From Roseovarius pacificus (GTDB lineage Bacteria > Pseudomonadota > Alphaproteobacteria > Rhodobacterales > Rhodobacteraceae): a stretch of 64,000 nt of DNA. Positions 11,242-20,814 of the stretch are shown one piece after another; position 1 is the first letter of the stretch, and each line of letters begins with the position of its first letter. The notes below the pieces were generated by a model. The model worked only from the letters and a program-made list of their open reading frames with translations, searched no databases and was not told the origin of the DNA. A program made the position numbers and the translations under genes. The stretch lies in NCBI RefSeq assembly GCF_900142665.1, contig NZ_FRBR01000012.1:1-64000 (forward strand). Direction: 5' to 3'.

Positions 11242-12288
11242 TTAACCTTTGGCGATGTCGAGGAAGCGGTCGATGGACTCTTCGGCGATCGACCAGTCGC
11301 AGACGAGGCGCATGGGCAGGGGCGTGTCGGGGTCGCCTGTTTCGAGCGGGCCGCCGTTGAGACCGTAATGCGCGCCGGCGGCGTGCAGCCGTTGATGGGT
11401 GGCGCGCGGCAGGGTGGCGAAGATCATGTTGGCCTGCGGGTCGGCCAGAAAGTGGCATTCGGGCAGGGCGCGCAGTCCGTCGGCCAGCCGCGCGGCGCGG
11501 GCGTTGGCGGTGCGCGCGGAGGTCAGCCAGAGATCGTCGGCGAGATAGGCCAGCATCTGCGCCGCAAGGTAGCGGTGCTTGGACAGAAGGTGCCCGGCGC
11601 GTTTGCGGCGCAGCTCGAACTCCCATGACTTTTCGGGGTTGAAGAAGATCACCGCCTCGACCCCGAGGCAGCCGTTCTTGGTGCCGCCGAAGCTGACGGC
11701 GTCGATCCCGGCCTTCCATGTCATGTCCGCCGGGGTGCAGCCCAGCACGGTGAGCGCATTGGCGAATCGCGCGCCGTCGAGATGCACGGGCAGGCCGTGG
11801 GTGGCGGCGGTTTCGGTGAGGGCCGAAAGTTCGCTCAGGGTGTAGAAGCGGCCCATTTCGGTGACCTGCGTCAGCGAGACCGGGCCGGGTTGCGACACGC
11901 CGACATCGCCCGGAGGGCTGGCGGCGATGGCATTGGCCAGGTCGGCGGCGGTCATCTTGTCGCCGGTGCCGACGGGGGTGAGTTTCGCGCCGCCGCTGTA
12001 GAATTCCGGGGCGTGGCATTCATCGCGGTGGATATGGGCCAGCGGGGTGCAGTAGATCGCCTGCCACGGTTGCGCCAGCGTGGCCAGCGCCAGCGCATTG
12101 GCCGCCGTGCCGGTGGAGACGAGGTGAATATCGGCCTGCGGGGCCTCGAACAGCTCGCGCAGGCGGGCGCCGGCCTGTGCTGACAGGTCGTCGGCGCCGT
12201 AGGAGCGGGCAAAGCCGGTATTGGCGCGGGCGAGGGCCTCGATCACCTGCGGGTGGGCGGGGCCGCAATTGTCGGAGGCGAAATTCAT
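11242..12288 (-). CDS. ltaE: Low-specificity threonine aldolase family protein
   Basis: The 348-residue product is a PLP-dependent (fold type I) threonine aldolase, splitting threonine or allo-threonine into glycine and acetaldehyde. It opens MNFASDNCGPAHPQVIEALA, has the HLDGARFANAL motif (Asp/Arg contacting PLP) and the PLP-lysine motif SFGGTKNGC. The frame runs open to 12678, but the extension overlaps the next gene and is not family-like; ATG 12286-12288 overlaps the stop of the upstream gene by 4 bases. It is the last gene of a ribF-ycgN-ltaE run on the minus strand. Confidence 0.9.
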   Translation of the reverse strand: MNFASDNCGPAHPQVIEALARANTGFARSYGADDLSAQAGARLRELFEAPQADIHLVSTGTAANALALATLAQPWQAIYCTPLAHIHRDECHAPEFYSGGAKLTPVGTGDKMTAADLANAIAASPPGDVGVSQPGPVSLTQVTEMGRFYTLSELSALTETAATHGLPVHLDGARFANALTVLGCTPADMTWKAGIDAVSFGGTKNGCLGVEAVIFFNPEKSWEFELRRKRAGHLLSKHRYLAAQMLAYLADDLWLTSARTANARAARLADGLRALPECHFLADPQANMIFATLPRATHQRLHAAGAHYGLNGGPLETGDPDTPLPMRLVCDWSIAEESIDRFLDIAKG

Positions 12289-12764
12289 GTGCCGGGTTCC
12301 TCGATCAGGTGGTCTTCCCAGTCGTCGTCGGAGACCTCGAATTCCGGCACGGTGCGGCTTTGCATGGAGATGCCCGCATCGTGCACGGATTGCGCATCGC
12401 CCGAGATCAGCGGGTGCCAGTCGTAAAGCGGCTTGCCCTCGTTCAGCAGCTTGTAGGCGCAGGTTTCGGGCATCCAGTAGAGGTGCCCCTGAAGGTTGCG
12501 CGCGGTGAGCGTGATGCATTCGGGGACGAACTGATGGCGGATGTCGTATTGCGCGCAGCGGCAGGTGGTGTCGTCGAACAGGCGGCAGGCGACGCGGGTC
12601 AGGACGACCTCGCCGGTGTCTTCGTCTTCGAGCTTGTTCATGCAGCATTTGCCGCAGCCGTCGCACAGCGCCTCCCACTCCTTGCGGGTCATCTTGTCGA
12701 GCGGGGTGGTTTCCCAGTAGCGCGGGCGCAGGCCGCTGCGGTCGATGGGGTCGTCGGTGCTCAT
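12285..12764 (-). CDS. YcgN-family cysteine-cluster protein
   Basis: The 159-residue product carries the zinc/iron-chelate-binding-like cysteine cluster CDGCGKCCMNKLED, and further Cys in ACRLFDDTTCRCAQYDIR and PETCAYKLL, as in the YcgN (UPF0260) family. The function is not established; a metal-binding role is inferred from the cysteines. It overlaps ribF by 4 bases upstream and ltaE by 4 bases downstream, so it is translationally coupled to both. Confidence 0.85.
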   Translation of the reverse strand: MSTDDPIDRSGLRPRYWETTPLDKMTRKEWEALCDGCGKCCMNKLEDEDTGEVVLTRVACRLFDDTTCRCAQYDIRHQFVPECITLTARNLQGHLYWMPETCAYKLLNEGKPLYDWHPLISGDAQSVHDAGISMQSRTVPEFEVSDDDWEDHLIEEPGT

Positions 12765-13699
12765 AGCGATCCGAGGATGTCGCGGGCCTGTGCGCAGTCG
12801 GCGTCCATCTGGGCGATGAAGGCGTCGAGGCTGTCGAATGTCGCCTCGGGGCGGAGATAGTCGATCAGGGCAATGGACAGGTCGGCGCCGTAGAGATCGC
12901 CGGAAAAGTCGAAGATGAAGGTTTCGAGGTTGGGAACCTCGCCGTTGAACATCGGGCGCACGCCGAGCGAGGCCGCGCCGTGGTAGTGGCCGGCATGGGG
13001 GCCGTCCAGCACATCGACCAGCACGGCATAGACGCCGAAGCGCGGGGGGTGCAGCCCGGCGATGGACATGTTGGTGGTGGGATAGCCCAGTTCGCGACCG
13101 CGCTGTTCGCCGCCCACGACCGGACCTTCGATGCGGTGCCAGTGGCCCAGCATGGCGGCGGCGTCGCGCGGGCGGCCATCGCTGAGGGCCTGACGGATCG
13201 CGGTGGAGGAAACCTGCCCCTTCTTCCCCTCGATCAGCTCTGCGATGGTGACGCCGAAGCCCATGTCGCGCCCGAACCGTTCGAGATCGCGCGCATCCCC
13301 GGCGCGCCCTTTGCCGAAACAGAAATCCGCACCGACGACCACATGGCGCAGCCCGAGCCCGTTGGCGATCACGTTGCGGGCGAAGTCATGGGGCGACAGG
13401 GCGGCCATGCCTGCGTTGAAGTTCAGTTCGTAGAGTTTTTCGACGCCGAGTTTCTCCAGCCGGTGCGCGCGCGCCTCGCTTCCCATCAGGCGGAACGGGG
13501 GGGCGTCGGGGGCGAAGAATTCGCGCGGGTGGGGTTCGAAGGTCAGGACGCCGAGGGGGGCGTTCACGGCCTGCCCTTCCCGGCGGGCGATGTCGATCAC
13601 CGATTGGTGGCCAAGGTGCACACCATCGAAATTTCCGATGGCGACGGAAGCGCCCCGGTTGGCCTGATCCACATAGTCGAAGTCGCGCACGATTTGCAT
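12761..13699 (-). CDS. ribF: Bifunctional riboflavin kinase / FAD synthetase
   Basis: The 312-residue product makes FMN and then FAD from riboflavin. The N-terminal FAD-synthetase domain shows AIGNFDGVHLGHQSVI with the nucleotidyltransferase-type GxHxGH motif and VVVGADFCFGKGRAG. The C-terminal kinase domain shows GRELGYPTTNMSI and GVYAVLVDVLDG, ending with the LRPEATFDSLDAFIAQMDAD segment. Length is normal. It heads the ribF-ycgN-ltaE run. Confidence 0.96.
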   Translation of the reverse strand: MQIVRDFDYVDQANRGASVAIGNFDGVHLGHQSVIDIARREGQAVNAPLGVLTFEPHPREFFAPDAPPFRLMGSEARAHRLEKLGVEKLYELNFNAGMAALSPHDFARNVIANGLGLRHVVVGADFCFGKGRAGDARDLERFGRDMGFGVTIAELIEGKKGQVSSTAIRQALSDGRPRDAAAMLGHWHRIEGPVVGGEQRGRELGYPTTNMSIAGLHPPRFGVYAVLVDVLDGPHAGHYHGAASLGVRPMFNGEVPNLETFIFDFSGDLYGADLSIALIDYLRPEATFDSLDAFIAQMDADCAQARDILGSL

Positions 13700-13998
13700 G
13701 GCGCAGGGGTAGCCTCAAGCGCCGCCGGGTGCAAGCGGGAGGCGGCGGGGGAATTGGTTTTGGTCGGCTGGGTAAGAGAAGTGCGGTATTGGCCATATTC
13801 CCGCCGGATCGCCTGCGATCCGGTTCGCGCCCGACCCCGCCCCCCAGGGCGGGCGCGAATCGTCCCATCGTTTCAGCAGAGTATGGCGGTGGCAATTTGA
13901 GATACCGCCTGAGCAGGCTTTACCGCGCCCACCCTCGGGGGCGGGCGCGACCCTGATGTTGTCCTGTTCGCGAATGATGCGGGTTCTGGTTTCGGCCT
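13700..13998. other. Intergenic region with repeat elements
   Basis: About 300 bases separate ribF from the sixA-like gene. The segment holds the second copy of the 41-bp palindromic repeat (13801-13841) and further GC-rich hairpin-forming sequence, for example CCTCGGGGGCGGGCGCGACC near 13930-13950. No gene is apparent. Promoter elements for ribF, read on the minus strand, should lie just above 13700. Confidence 0.6.
13801..13841. repeat. 41-bp palindromic repeat, copy 2
   Basis: This stretch is identical base for base to 8551-8591, including the CCGGATCGC-CT-GCGATCCGG hairpin. The sequence diverges immediately on both sides, marking the ends of the conserved unit. It lies upstream of ribF, in a different context from copy 1. 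Confidence 0.8.
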
Positions 13999-14493
13999 TC
14001 AGCCCGTCAGATCGCGGGGGACGATGAAATCGACGGTCTGGCCGGTGCCGGGGGCGAGATCGGCCCAGTCGGTGACGGGAAAATCGGCCACCAGCGTGGC
14101 GCAGGTGGGGTAGGTCCCGAATCCCGGATGGGGCGGAGGCGTGGCCACGAGGGTGTGGGCGAAATCCGCGATGCCGGGGTTATGGCCCAGCATCAGGACG
14201 ATTTGGCCGCTGGCCCCGTGCAAGACCCTGAGCATCGTGGCCGGTCCGGCGTGGTAGAGCATGTCGGTGAACTGTGCCGGGGCGTCCAGCCCGAGGCGGG
14301 CGCAGGTTTCGCGGGTGCGTTCGGAGGAGGAACTGAGGATCTGATCGGGCAGAAAGCCCCGGGCGCGCAGCCAGTCGCCCAGGGCGCTGGCCGAGCGGCG
14401 CCCCCGGCCATTCAGCGGGCGGGCGTGATCGGACAGCGCCGGGTCGTCCCAACTGGATTTCGCGTGCCGCATGAGAATCAGTCGGAGCGTCAT
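13999..14493 (-). CDS. sixA: SixA-like phosphohistidine phosphatase / histidine phosphatase family protein
   Basis: The 164-residue product starts [17 protein letters not shown], with the catalytic Arg-His pair at residues 9-10, and has the second active-site His in LMLGHNPGI. The length and the MRHAKS motif fit the SixA branch of histidine phosphatases, which removes phosphate from phosphohistidine in signalling or PTS proteins. The ATG at 14491-14493 overlaps the stop of the upstream gene by 4 bases; a longer open frame upstream lies in the ferredoxin-like gene. The substrate is inferred from the family. Confidence 0.85.
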   Translation of the reverse strand: MTLRLILMRHAKSSWDDPALSDHARPLNGRGRRSASALGDWLRARGFLPDQILSSSSERTRETCARLGLDAPAQFTDMLYHAGPATMLRVLHGASGQIVLMLGHNPGIADFAHTLVATPPPHPGFGTYPTCATLVADFPVTDWADLAPGTGQTVDFIVPRDLTG

Positions 14494-15137
14494 TGGAATG
14501 CCCGCATGTGAAAGGCCGATTGCGATTCGACCCTGCCATGGGTCCGGCTGACCGGGCAAGCACGGCGCACGGCGCAGCCGCGCGTCAGGCAATCGTTGCC
14601 CGTGCGCTCGAGGTCGGCCTTGCAGGCGGCCACGTCATAGCCCTGTGGCGAGAAGGCATCCACGGGGCAGGCCGTGAGGCAGGGACGGTCGGAGCAGGTG
14701 GTGCATGGGTTGGGGGCTGGCGGGGGCAGGTCGATTGCGTGGGCAAAACCGAGCGCGCCCCGGTACGAGATCATCAGCCCCGCGCTATCGTGCACCAGAA
14801 GCCCGACGGGCGAGATATGCGCGCGCCCCGAATCGCGCGCCCAGCCGGTGAAGGGCTGCCAGGGCGGGCCGCCGAAGGGGAAGAAGGCCTGCGCGCCAAG
14901 CTGCGCGGCCAGCGTGCCGATCACGCGCGAGGACCAGCGGTCCAGCGGATCGGGCTGGCCGTCGCCATATTCCGGCGTGGCGGTGAAGCGGGGCCAGAAG
15001 CCCGGTTCCAGCGGGCCGAGCAGGATCAGGGTGGCAATGCCGGGCGGCAGGCTGCCGGCGTTCGAGACCCCGCCGAAGATATCCAGCCCGGCAGCCTGTG
15101 CCGCCTCAGCGATCTGCGGCAGGGCGGGGGCGGTCAT
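14490..15137 (-). CDS. Ferredoxin-like iron-sulfur protein
   Basis: The 215-residue product has a C-terminal cysteine-rich part with [18 protein letters not shown] (spacing CxxCx4CxxxCP) and then [13 protein letters not shown], suggesting one or two iron-sulfur clusters. The N-terminal ~130 residues carry no recognised cofactor motif. It resembles the ferredoxin-like end of QueG but has no cobalamin domain, so I do not call it epoxyqueuosine reductase. Its ATG overlaps the argB stop by 4 bases and its stop overlaps sixA, so the three genes are coupled. Confidence 0.65.
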   Translation of the reverse strand: MTAPALPQIAEAAQAAGLDIFGGVSNAGSLPPGIATLILLGPLEPGFWPRFTATPEYGDGQPDPLDRWSSRVIGTLAAQLGAQAFFPFGGPPWQPFTGWARDSGRAHISPVGLLVHDSAGLMISYRGALGFAHAIDLPPPAPNPCTTCSDRPCLTACPVDAFSPQGYDVAACKADLERTGNDCLTRGCAVRRACPVSRTHGRVESQSAFHMRAFQ

Positions 15138-15997
15138 TTCGGGCGGATCAGCGAGCCCGCGCCGTGTTCGGTGTAAAGTTCCAGCAACACGGCGTTGGGC
15201 GCGCGTCCGTCGAGGATGACCACGGCGCGCACGCCGCCCTCGATCGCGGCAAGGGCGGTTTCGGTTTTCGGAATCATACCGCCCGCGATGGTGCCTTCCT
15301 TTGTCATTTCGCGAATCTGGTCGGAGGTGAGTTCGGTCACCACCTCGCCCGAGGCGTCGCGCACCCCGTCCACATCGGTGAGCAGCAGCAGCCGGTCGGC
15401 CTTGAGCGCGGCGGCAATGGCCCCGGCGGCGGTGTCGCCGTTGATGTTGTAGGTTTCGCCGTCCCGGCCCGCGCCGAGCGGGGCGATCACCGGGATCGCA
15501 TCGTCGCGGAACAGGGTGTGCAGGATTGCCGGATCGACCTGGCTGGGGTTGCCGACAAGGCCGAGCGTCGGATCGGCGGGGTCGCAGGTGATCAGGTTGG
15601 CATCCTTGCCCGAGAGGCCCACGGCGCGCCCGCCCTGTGCATTGATCGCCTGCACGATACGTTTGTTCACCCGGCCCGACAGGACCATTTCCACCACTTC
15701 CATGGTGGCGGCGTCGGTCACGCGCTTGCCGCCGACGAAATCGGATTTGATATCCAGCTTGTCCAGCATCTGGTTGATCATCGGGCCGCCGCCATGGACG
15801 ATCACCGGGTTGACCCCCACCTGCCGCAGCAGCACCACATCGCGGGCGAAGGTTTCCATCGCCTCGTCGCTGCCCATGGCGTGACCGCCGAACTTGATGA
15901 CGACAATCGCGCCGTCATAGCGTTGCAGGTAGGGCAGGGCCTCGGACAGGGTGCGGGCGGTGGCGATCCAGTCGCGGTTCATGTCACGTTTCTTCAT
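15134..15997 (-). CDS. argB: Acetylglutamate kinase
   Basis: The 287-residue product phosphorylates N-acetylglutamate in arginine synthesis. It shows [11 protein letters not shown] near the N terminus (phosphate-binding lysine and glycines), [17 protein letters not shown], the [20 protein letters not shown] segment, and a [17 protein letters not shown]-like segment (KEGTIAGGM). It is the first gene of a coupled argB/ferredoxin-like/sixA run. The family is often feedback-inhibited by arginine; nothing here decides that. Confidence 0.97.
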   Translation of the reverse strand: MKKRDMNRDWIATARTLSEALPYLQRYDGAIVVIKFGGHAMGSDEAMETFARDVVLLRQVGVNPVIVHGGGPMINQMLDKLDIKSDFVGGKRVTDAATMEVVEMVLSGRVNKRIVQAINAQGGRAVGLSGKDANLITCDPADPTLGLVGNPSQVDPAILHTLFRDDAIPVIAPLGAGRDGETYNINGDTAAGAIAAALKADRLLLLTDVDGVRDASGEVVTELTSDQIREMTKEGTIAGGMIPKTETALAAIEGGVRAVVILDGRAPNAVLLELYTEHGAGSLIRPK

Positions 15998-16077
15998 CTT
16001 GGGCGTCCTTCGGGTTCACCCGGTTATCCTCATAAGCGCGGTGGCCTTCAAGGGGGATCGGACAGTGAGAGAGGGGA

Positions 16078-16980
16078 TCAGACCTTGGTGGCCGGAACGG
16101 GCGGGGTGACGGCGCGGCGTTTCAGGCGGGATTCGCGCCAGCTGATGAAGCTGACCGCGCCGACGATGACCAAGCCGCCCAGGATGACGAACAGATCGAC
16201 GCCTTCGTCGAACACCAGCGCGCCCAGCAGGACCGCCCAGACCAGTTGCAGGAAGGTCACGGGCTGTGTGACGGTCAGCGGCGCGGCGCGGAAGGCCAGC
16301 GTCATGGTGTAGTGCCCTATGGTCGCGATAAAGGCCACGGCCATGAGAATCGCAAGCTCGCCCCAGGTGGGAGGCACCCAGTTCATCAGGGCCACCGGGG
16401 CCAGCCCGATGGTCACGGCGATCGAGAGCATGGCCACCACGATACCGGGGCTGGCACTGGCCGAGGCGCGTTTGGCGATCAGGTAGGACGCGCCGAAGAA
16501 GATGGCGGTGAACAGCATGGCGAGGTGGCCGGGGCCGACCTCACGAAAGCCGGGGCGCAGGATGATCAGCGCGCCGATCAGGGCCACGACCACGGCCATG
16601 ATCCGCCGCAAGGCCAGGGTTTCGCCCAGAAACAGCGCCGCGCCGATGGTGACATAGATGGGCGAGAGATAGTTCATCGCCGTGACGTCCGCGATGGGGA
16701 TGCGCGCCATGGCATAAAACCACAGCGCCACGCCGACGGTATGGGCCAGCCCCCGCCCGGCGAACAGCGCCCATGTGGTGCGGTCGAACGTTGCGCGGCG
16801 CAACGGTCCGAGTACGGGGATCAGGAAGACCAGCCCCAGCAGGTAGCGCAGAAAGGCCGCTTGCGGGGCGGGAATGCGGGTGCCCAGAATTTTGACGAGG
16901 GCGGTGACGCCGACGAACAGCATCCCGGTCACCACCATCCAGAAGATACCCCATCCGGGGCGCGTTGCCTGTATGTCCAT
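16078..16980 (-). CDS. EamA/DMT-superfamily transporter
   Basis: The 300-residue product is predicted to have ten membrane helices in two repeated EamA halves, as in RhaT/RarD-type drug-metabolite transporters. Features include GMLFVGVTALVKILG in helix 1, AFLRYLLGLVFLIP in helix 2, and the second-half signature GHYTMTLAFRAAPLTVTQP. The Arg/Lys-rich tail SRLKRRA is cytoplasmic by the positive-inside rule. The substrate is unknown; such proteins usually export small metabolites. Confidence 0.85.
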   Translation of the reverse strand: MDIQATRPGWGIFWMVVTGMLFVGVTALVKILGTRIPAPQAAFLRYLLGLVFLIPVLGPLRRATFDRTTWALFAGRGLAHTVGVALWFYAMARIPIADVTAMNYLSPIYVTIGAALFLGETLALRRIMAVVVALIGALIILRPGFREVGPGHLAMLFTAIFFGASYLIAKRASASASPGIVVAMLSIAVTIGLAPVALMNWVPPTWGELAILMAVAFIATIGHYTMTLAFRAAPLTVTQPVTFLQLVWAVLLGALVFDEGVDLFVILGGLVIVGAVSFISWRESRLKRRAVTPPVPATKV

Positions 16981-17037
16981 GCGCGCATTAAGACTCTGGC
17001 GCGCAGGATTGTCGAGCAGGTTCCCGGATTGTGCGGT

Positions 17038-18378
17038 TCAGCGGCTGCGCAGGTGCCTGAGCAGGGTTTGCGAGGGGTAGCCATCGGCGGCGACGCCGAT
17101 CGAGCGCTGGAAGGCGCGGATCGCGTTGACGGTGTTGGGGCCCGCGATGCCGTCGATTTTTTCCAGGTTGTAGCCCTTGCGGCGCAGGAGGCGCTGCATT
17201 TCCTTGCGGTCCTCGAAGCTGAGCGGCTCGTATCCGCGCGGCCAGCTTGCCTGAATCGGCGGCCCGCCGATCAGCCGGTCCGACAGATGCCCCACGCCGA
17301 GCGCATAGGCATCGGAATTGTTGTAGCGCTTGATGACGTCGAAATTGGCGAACACCATGAAGGATGCACCCTGCGGGCCTGCCGGTTGCAGGATGCGGGC
17401 CGATCCGTAATCGCGCACGGGCCGCCCGTCTATTCCCGTGATGCCGCGCGTGGCCCAGTCCGAGGGCATCCGCTGGGTCGTGCCGAAGGACGCGCCGCGC
17501 GGCACCCGCACCTCGACCCCCCAGGGCATGCCCTTGCGCCAGCCGAACCGCTTGAGATAGGCCGCCGTCGAGGCCAGCGCATCGGTGGGATCGTCCGACC
17601 AGATGTCACGCTTGCCGTCGCCGGTGAAATCCACGGCATAGGCCAGGTAGGATGTGGGAATGAATTGCGTGTGGCCCATGGCCCCGGCCCACGAGCCTTT
17701 CATGTTGCGCGGGGTGACATCGCCCGATTGCAGGATCTTCAGCGCCGCGATCAGCTGTTTTTCAAAGAACGCGCCGCGCCGCCCGTCATAGGACAGCGTG
17801 GCCAGCGCGTCGATCAGGGGAATGTCGCCGCGCCGTTCGCCATAGGTGGACTCCATGCCCCAGACGGCGGCGACCACCTGTTTTTCGACACCGTAATGCG
17901 CCTCGATCCGGTCCAGGGCGCGGCGATGCCTGCGCAGAGCCTTCTGGCCGTTCTCGATGCGCACGGGGCTGGCCGCACTATCGAGGTAATCCCAGATCTC
18001 GGATTTGAATTCGGACTGGTTGCGGTCCTTGTGGACGACATCGGGCCTGTATTGCGCGCCGCGAAAGGCCGCGTCGAACACCCGCGCATTGATGCCCTGA
18101 CTGAGAGCCCGGCCGCGAAATCCCCCGATCCAGCGGTCGAAGGCCGCGTTCGAGGTGGACACCTGCTGGACCGATGTATCGGCGGCGCGCGGCAGATCGG
18201 CCGGGCGCAGCACCGGGCGCAGGCTGCTGACGGGGACATTGACGGAAATCACCGTGACACCCGGCCCTGCCGCGCCGGGCCGCCCCTGCGGCCTGAGAGA
18301 GGTTTCGACCGCCGCTGCCTGGGCGGTGGTTCCGATGAGAATGCCTGCGATTGCCCCGCAGAGACCACTGATACGCAT
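17038..18378 (-). CDS. Lytic murein transglycosylase with peptidoglycan-binding domain
   Basis: The product of about 446 residues begins with a signal peptide (MRISGLCGAIAGILIGTTAQ). It has an MltB-like (SLT_2) lytic transglycosylase domain, with EKQVVAAVWGMESTYGERRG carrying the catalytic glutamate and GAMGHTQFIPTSYL. It ends with a peptidoglycan-binding domain (MQRLLRRKGYNLEKIDGIAGPN to the C terminus). It cleaves glycan strands in the periplasm. ATG 18376-18378 has AGGA upstream on the minus strand; an in-frame ATG at 18408 would add ten residues without a clear ribosome site. Confidence 0.9.
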   Translation of the reverse strand: MRISGLCGAIAGILIGTTAQAAAVETSLRPQGRPGAAGPGVTVISVNVPVSSLRPVLRPADLPRAADTSVQQVSTSNAAFDRWIGGFRGRALSQGINARVFDAAFRGAQYRPDVVHKDRNQSEFKSEIWDYLDSAASPVRIENGQKALRRHRRALDRIEAHYGVEKQVVAAVWGMESTYGERRGDIPLIDALATLSYDGRRGAFFEKQLIAALKILQSGDVTPRNMKGSWAGAMGHTQFIPTSYLAYAVDFTGDGKRDIWSDDPTDALASTAAYLKRFGWRKGMPWGVEVRVPRGASFGTTQRMPSDWATRGITGIDGRPVRDYGSARILQPAGPQGASFMVFANFDVIKRYNNSDAYALGVGHLSDRLIGGPPIQASWPRGYEPLSFEDRKEMQRLLRRKGYNLEKIDGIAGPNTVNAIRAFQRSIGVAADGYPSQTLLRHLRSR

Positions 18379-18491
18379 TGCCCGATCCTGCTTTTGCTTT
18401 TTCGGCATGGTAACGCGATTGTGCCCGATTCAAAAGCAATGATGCGGTCTGCCGGGCGGTGATTTGCCGATTGTTTCCGAAACGGGGCGGT

Positions 18492-20747
18492 TCAGCGGCG
18501 CTTGCGGTCCACCTTGCGTTTGGTTTTTGCGGCCTTGTGCCGGGTTTTGGCCTGCTTGCGGCGGGGCGGTTTGCCGCGACCGCGCGCCGGACCTCGGGGC
18601 AGGGATTTGCCCTCGATGCTGACCAGTTCCAGCGCGATGCCGCCGGTGACGGGTGCGGCCTCGGACAGTTTGACCGTAACACGCTGGCCCAGCTCAATGG
18701 TCAGGCCTGTATCGGCGCCCATCAGCGTGCCGGCGTCACGGTCGAAATGGAAGAACTCGCGCCCGAGGCTGCGCACCGGAATCAGCCCGTCGGCCCCGGT
18801 TTCGTCCAGCCGCACGAAAGCGCGGAACTTGGCCACGCCGCTGATGCGCCCGGTGAATTCCTCGCCCACGCGTTCGGACAGGAAGGCGGCAAGGTAGCGG
18901 TCGTTGGTGTCGCGCTCGGCGGTCATTGAGCGCCGCTCGGTTTCCGAGATATGTTGCGCGGTGCTTTCCAGCCGTTCGATATCCTGCGGGCGCAGCCCGT
19001 CATCGCCCCAGCCATGCGCCGCGATCAGCGCGCGATGCACCACCAGATCGGCATAGCGCCGGATCGGCGAGGTGAAATGCGCATAGGCTTGCAGGGCGAG
19101 CCCGAAATGCCCGAAATTGCTGGGCGCGTAATAGGCCTGCGTCATGGCGCGCAGCGTGGACATGTTGATGACCTCGGCATGATCGGTGTCATCGGCGGCG
19201 CTGAGGAGCGCATTCAGGTGCGCGGTTTTCAGAACCTGCCCCTTGGCCAGCGTCAGGCCGGCGGCCTCGGCCACGTCGCGCAGGGTGTCCAGCTTCTCGG
19301 GCGAGGGTTCTTCGTGCACCCGGAACAGCAGCGGGGATTTGCGGGCGATCAGGGTTTCGGCGGCGGCCACGTTGGCCAGCACCATGAATTCCTCGATCAG
19401 CTTGTGGGCGTCCAGCCGTTCGGCGAAATTGACCGACAGGACCTGGCCTTCGTCGCTGAGGACCACCTTGCGCTCGGGCAGGTCGAGATTGAGCGGCTGG
19501 CGGCGCCTGCGTGCCTTTTCAAGCGCGCCATAGGCGGCGTAAAGCGGGCGGATCACGTCCTCCATCAGGGGGCCGCACTGATCGTCGGGATCGCCGTCCA
19601 TCGCCTGTTGCACCTGCTGATAGTTCAGCGACGCCGCCGAGCGCATCAGCCCGCGCACGAAGCGGTGCCCCACCTTTTCGCCCTGCGCGTCGATCTGCAT
19701 GCGCACGGCCATGCAGGCGCGCGGCACGCCCTCGTGCAGCGAACACAGGTCGCCCGACAGGCGGTCGGGCAGCATGGGCACGACGCGGTCGGGGAAATAG
19801 CTGGAATTGCCGCGCTTGCGGGCCTCGCCGTCCAGCGCGCTGCCGGGGGTGACATAATGGGCGACATCGGCGATGGCGACCCAGATCACGTGCCCGCCCT
19901 CGTTTTTCGGATCGTCATCGGCATGCGCCCAGACCGCATCGTCATGGTCGCGCGCATCCGCCGGGTCGATGGTGACGAGGGGCAGGTCGCGCATGTCCTC
20001 GCGGCCCTTGAGACCGGCAGGTTTCATGCGGTCAGCCTCGGCGATCACCTCGTCGGGGAAATCGTCGGGGATGCCGTGCTGATGGATGGCGATGAGCGAT
20101 ACCGCCCTGGGCGCCGACGGATCACCCAGCCGGTCCAGCACACGGGCACGAGGCAGGCCCATGCGGCCCCTGGGGCCGGATTGTTCGGCCTCGACCAGTT
20201 CGCCGTCCTGTGCGCCGCCGGTGGCGTCGGCGGGCACCTGCCATTCCTTGCCGTCGCCCTTGTCGATGGGCACGATCCGCCCGCCTTCGTTGCGTTTGCG
20301 GAAAATCCCCAGCACCTTGCGCGGGTTGGTGCCGATGCGGCGGATCAGGCGGGCGTCGTAATGGTGATCCTCGCCCCTGACCTCTTGCAGGCGGGCCAGG
20401 ATGCGGTCCCCCTCGCCAAGCGCCGGGTCGCTGGCGCGTGGAATCAGCAGCACCACGGGTTCCACCCCTTCGCCATGCCATTCCAGCGGCTTGGCCAGCA
20501 ACTCGCCGTCCGATGTCTGGCCGGATACCTGCAACACGCTGACCGGCGGCAGTTTTTCCGGGTCGCGATAGGTCTTCTTGCGCTTTTCCAGATGGCCCTC
20601 GACCTCAAGCTCCTTGAGGATGCGCTTGAGGTCGATCCGCGCAGCGCCCTTGATCCCGAAGGCCTTGGCGATGTCGCGTTTCGAGGTGAGGGTCGGGTTA
20701 TCGGAAATCCATTGCAGGATTTCGTCCTTGGTGGGCAACTGGCTCAT
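18492..20747 (-). CDS. rnr: Ribonuclease R
   Basis: The product of about 751 residues is an RNB-family 3'-5' exoribonuclease that degrades structured RNA. It starts with a winged-helix part (TKDEILQWISDNPTLTSKRDIAKAF). The catalytic RNB core has VTIDPADARDHDDAVWA with metal-binding aspartates and SSYFPDRVVPMLPDRLS. An S1 domain follows (EEFTGRISGVAKFRAFVRL), then a basic tail rich in Lys and Arg. I take MSQLPTKDE at 20745-20747 as the start instead of 20795 because it matches the family N terminus. Confidence 0.95.
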   Translation of the reverse strand: MSQLPTKDEILQWISDNPTLTSKRDIAKAFGIKGAARIDLKRILKELEVEGHLEKRKKTYRDPEKLPPVSVLQVSGQTSDGELLAKPLEWHGEGVEPVVLLIPRASDPALGEGDRILARLQEVRGEDHHYDARLIRRIGTNPRKVLGIFRKRNEGGRIVPIDKGDGKEWQVPADATGGAQDGELVEAEQSGPRGRMGLPRARVLDRLGDPSAPRAVSLIAIHQHGIPDDFPDEVIAEADRMKPAGLKGREDMRDLPLVTIDPADARDHDDAVWAHADDDPKNEGGHVIWVAIADVAHYVTPGSALDGEARKRGNSSYFPDRVVPMLPDRLSGDLCSLHEGVPRACMAVRMQIDAQGEKVGHRFVRGLMRSAASLNYQQVQQAMDGDPDDQCGPLMEDVIRPLYAAYGALEKARRRRQPLNLDLPERKVVLSDEGQVLSVNFAERLDAHKLIEEFMVLANVAAAETLIARKSPLLFRVHEEPSPEKLDTLRDVAEAAGLTLAKGQVLKTAHLNALLSAADDTDHAEVINMSTLRAMTQAYYAPSNFGHFGLALQAYAHFTSPIRRYADLVVHRALIAAHGWGDDGLRPQDIERLESTAQHISETERRSMTAERDTNDRYLAAFLSERVGEEFTGRISGVAKFRAFVRLDETGADGLIPVRSLGREFFHFDRDAGTLMGADTGLTIELGQRVTVKLSEAAPVTGGIALELVSIEGKSLPRGPARGRGKPPRRKQAKTRHKAAKTKRKVDRKRR

Positions 20748-20814
20748 GCGGGTGGCGTAGCACGAATGAAAATGACGCGCCATGTCGGAAAGCACCTGCG
20801 CAGCGGGAACCGGG

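Noticed and set aside
14490-15137. Epoxyqueuosine reductase QueG
   Set aside because: There is no cobalamin-binding part and the cysteine spacing differs from the two CxxCxxCxxxCP motifs of QueG.
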